Shown here piece after piece: positions 63,501-64,000 of a stretch of DNA of 64,000 nucleotides. Location of the stretch: NCBI GenBank assembly GCA_023079485.1, contig CM041091.1, positions 33,316,146 through 33,380,145 on the forward strand, in the 5' to 3' direction. The notes under the pieces are model-generated. The model did no database searches, was not told the DNA's origin, and saw only the letters and a program-made list of their open reading frames with translations. Position numbers and translations under genes: made by a program. Position 1 is the first letter of the stretch, and every line of letters begins with the position of its first letter. The stretch is from Archilochus colubris (lineage: Eukaryota > Chordata > Aves > Apodiformes > Trochilidae).

Positions 63501-64000
63501 ATGTCCCTTTTGTCTCTTGGTGTTCCACACTCTGCTGTCTGAAGCTGCAGGATGGGGGCTGAGAACTCCCCTGTTATTGCTCAGAACTGGCTGCTAACAC
63601 TCCTGCCATCAGAGCTCAGGACCAGACAGATAATTTGCACCACGCTTATTGCGGGCGCTCTGTGTTTTTATCCCATCACAAAGTGTGAATGCAAGAACAG
63701 AACACATTATTCTCACCAATGTGCTCAGCTTAGACTACCTAAAATCATCAGATTCATCTTGAATTCAGCAACTGAGGCTCAGTCTACAGGGTGGATCAGT
63801 GTTATCTGTGTGACCAGGCAGTTCAAGGATAATTTCTGCCGAATTACTGTCTTCGGCACTGGGATGTTTTATCTGTCTTTTTGTCAGCTCCTTAGAGAGA
63901 TTGCTGTGGTTTTTATTTGCCAATGGCCTTGACGCACAAAAATGCATTAGACTGATCCACAAGGTGAATGTCTTTACTTGGGGATATCTCCTTAACTGAT

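Larger units (their letters stand above)
23117..64000 (+). other. DOCK1: DOCK1 long intron hosting INSYN2A
   Basis: From the donor at 23117 to the window edge no further DOCK1 exon is recognised, so this intron is at least 40.9 kb. It contains the whole INSYN2A coding region on the opposite strand, two CR1 fragments, a tandem duplication and several simple repeats. Stretches not listed separately (for example 23.2-27.8, 43-52.9 and 55-64 kb) are AT-rich intron in which I see no exon or RNA gene. An exon shorter than about 60 bases could have been missed. Confidence 0.75.

Overview
This is a eukaryotic, almost certainly avian, stretch of nuclear DNA. The evidence is GT-AG spliced exons of vertebrate genes, very long AT-rich introns, and two fragments of CR1 non-LTR retrotransposons, including a well-preserved bird-type CR1 3' end at about 54.26-54.94 kb. 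Nothing bacterial, plasmid-borne or phage-like is present: no operons, tRNA, rRNA or CRISPR. Almost all of the computed open reading frames are chance frames in introns.

Two genes can be supported, one inside the other. The host gene is DOCK1 (DOCK180, a Rac guanine-nucleotide exchange factor) on the + strand. Five consecutive internal exons are visible: 907-1015, 11200-11270, 12633-12739, 20594-20721 and 23021-23116. They join in frame into 170 codons plus one base of a split codon. They encode part of the helical region between the DHR-1 lipid-binding domain and the DHR-2 exchange domain. Both ends of the gene lie outside the window. After the last exon the intron runs on for more than 40 kb without another recognisable DOCK1 exon.

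The nested gene is INSYN2A (formerly FAM196A, inhibitory synaptic factor 2A) on the - strand, wholly inside that long DOCK1 intron. Its complete coding sequence is in three exons: 54092-52919 (ATG at 54087-54085), 36478-36407 and 30542-30359. They give a predicted 474-residue protein with conserved N-terminal, coiled-coil and C-terminal blocks. The first coding exon is a strikingly CpG- and GC-rich island in an AT-rich surround. The 3' UTR probably runs below 30.36 kb, with a candidate poly(A) signal near 27.83 kb. Non-coding 5' exons, if any, were not identified.

The rest is intronic. The notable items are a near-perfect ~455 bp tandem duplication (41135-42036), the CR1 copy about 170 bp upstream of the INSYN2A coding exon, a second CR1 tail at 34.1-34.3 kb, several microsatellites and T/G- or A/C-rich tracts, and an unassigned 88-codon frame at 56408-56674. 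DOCK1 and INSYN2A act in different processes (Rac activation; inhibitory postsynapse). Their pairing is positional, and it parallels the DOCK2/INSYN2B pair known in vertebrates. I found no convincing new biological system here.
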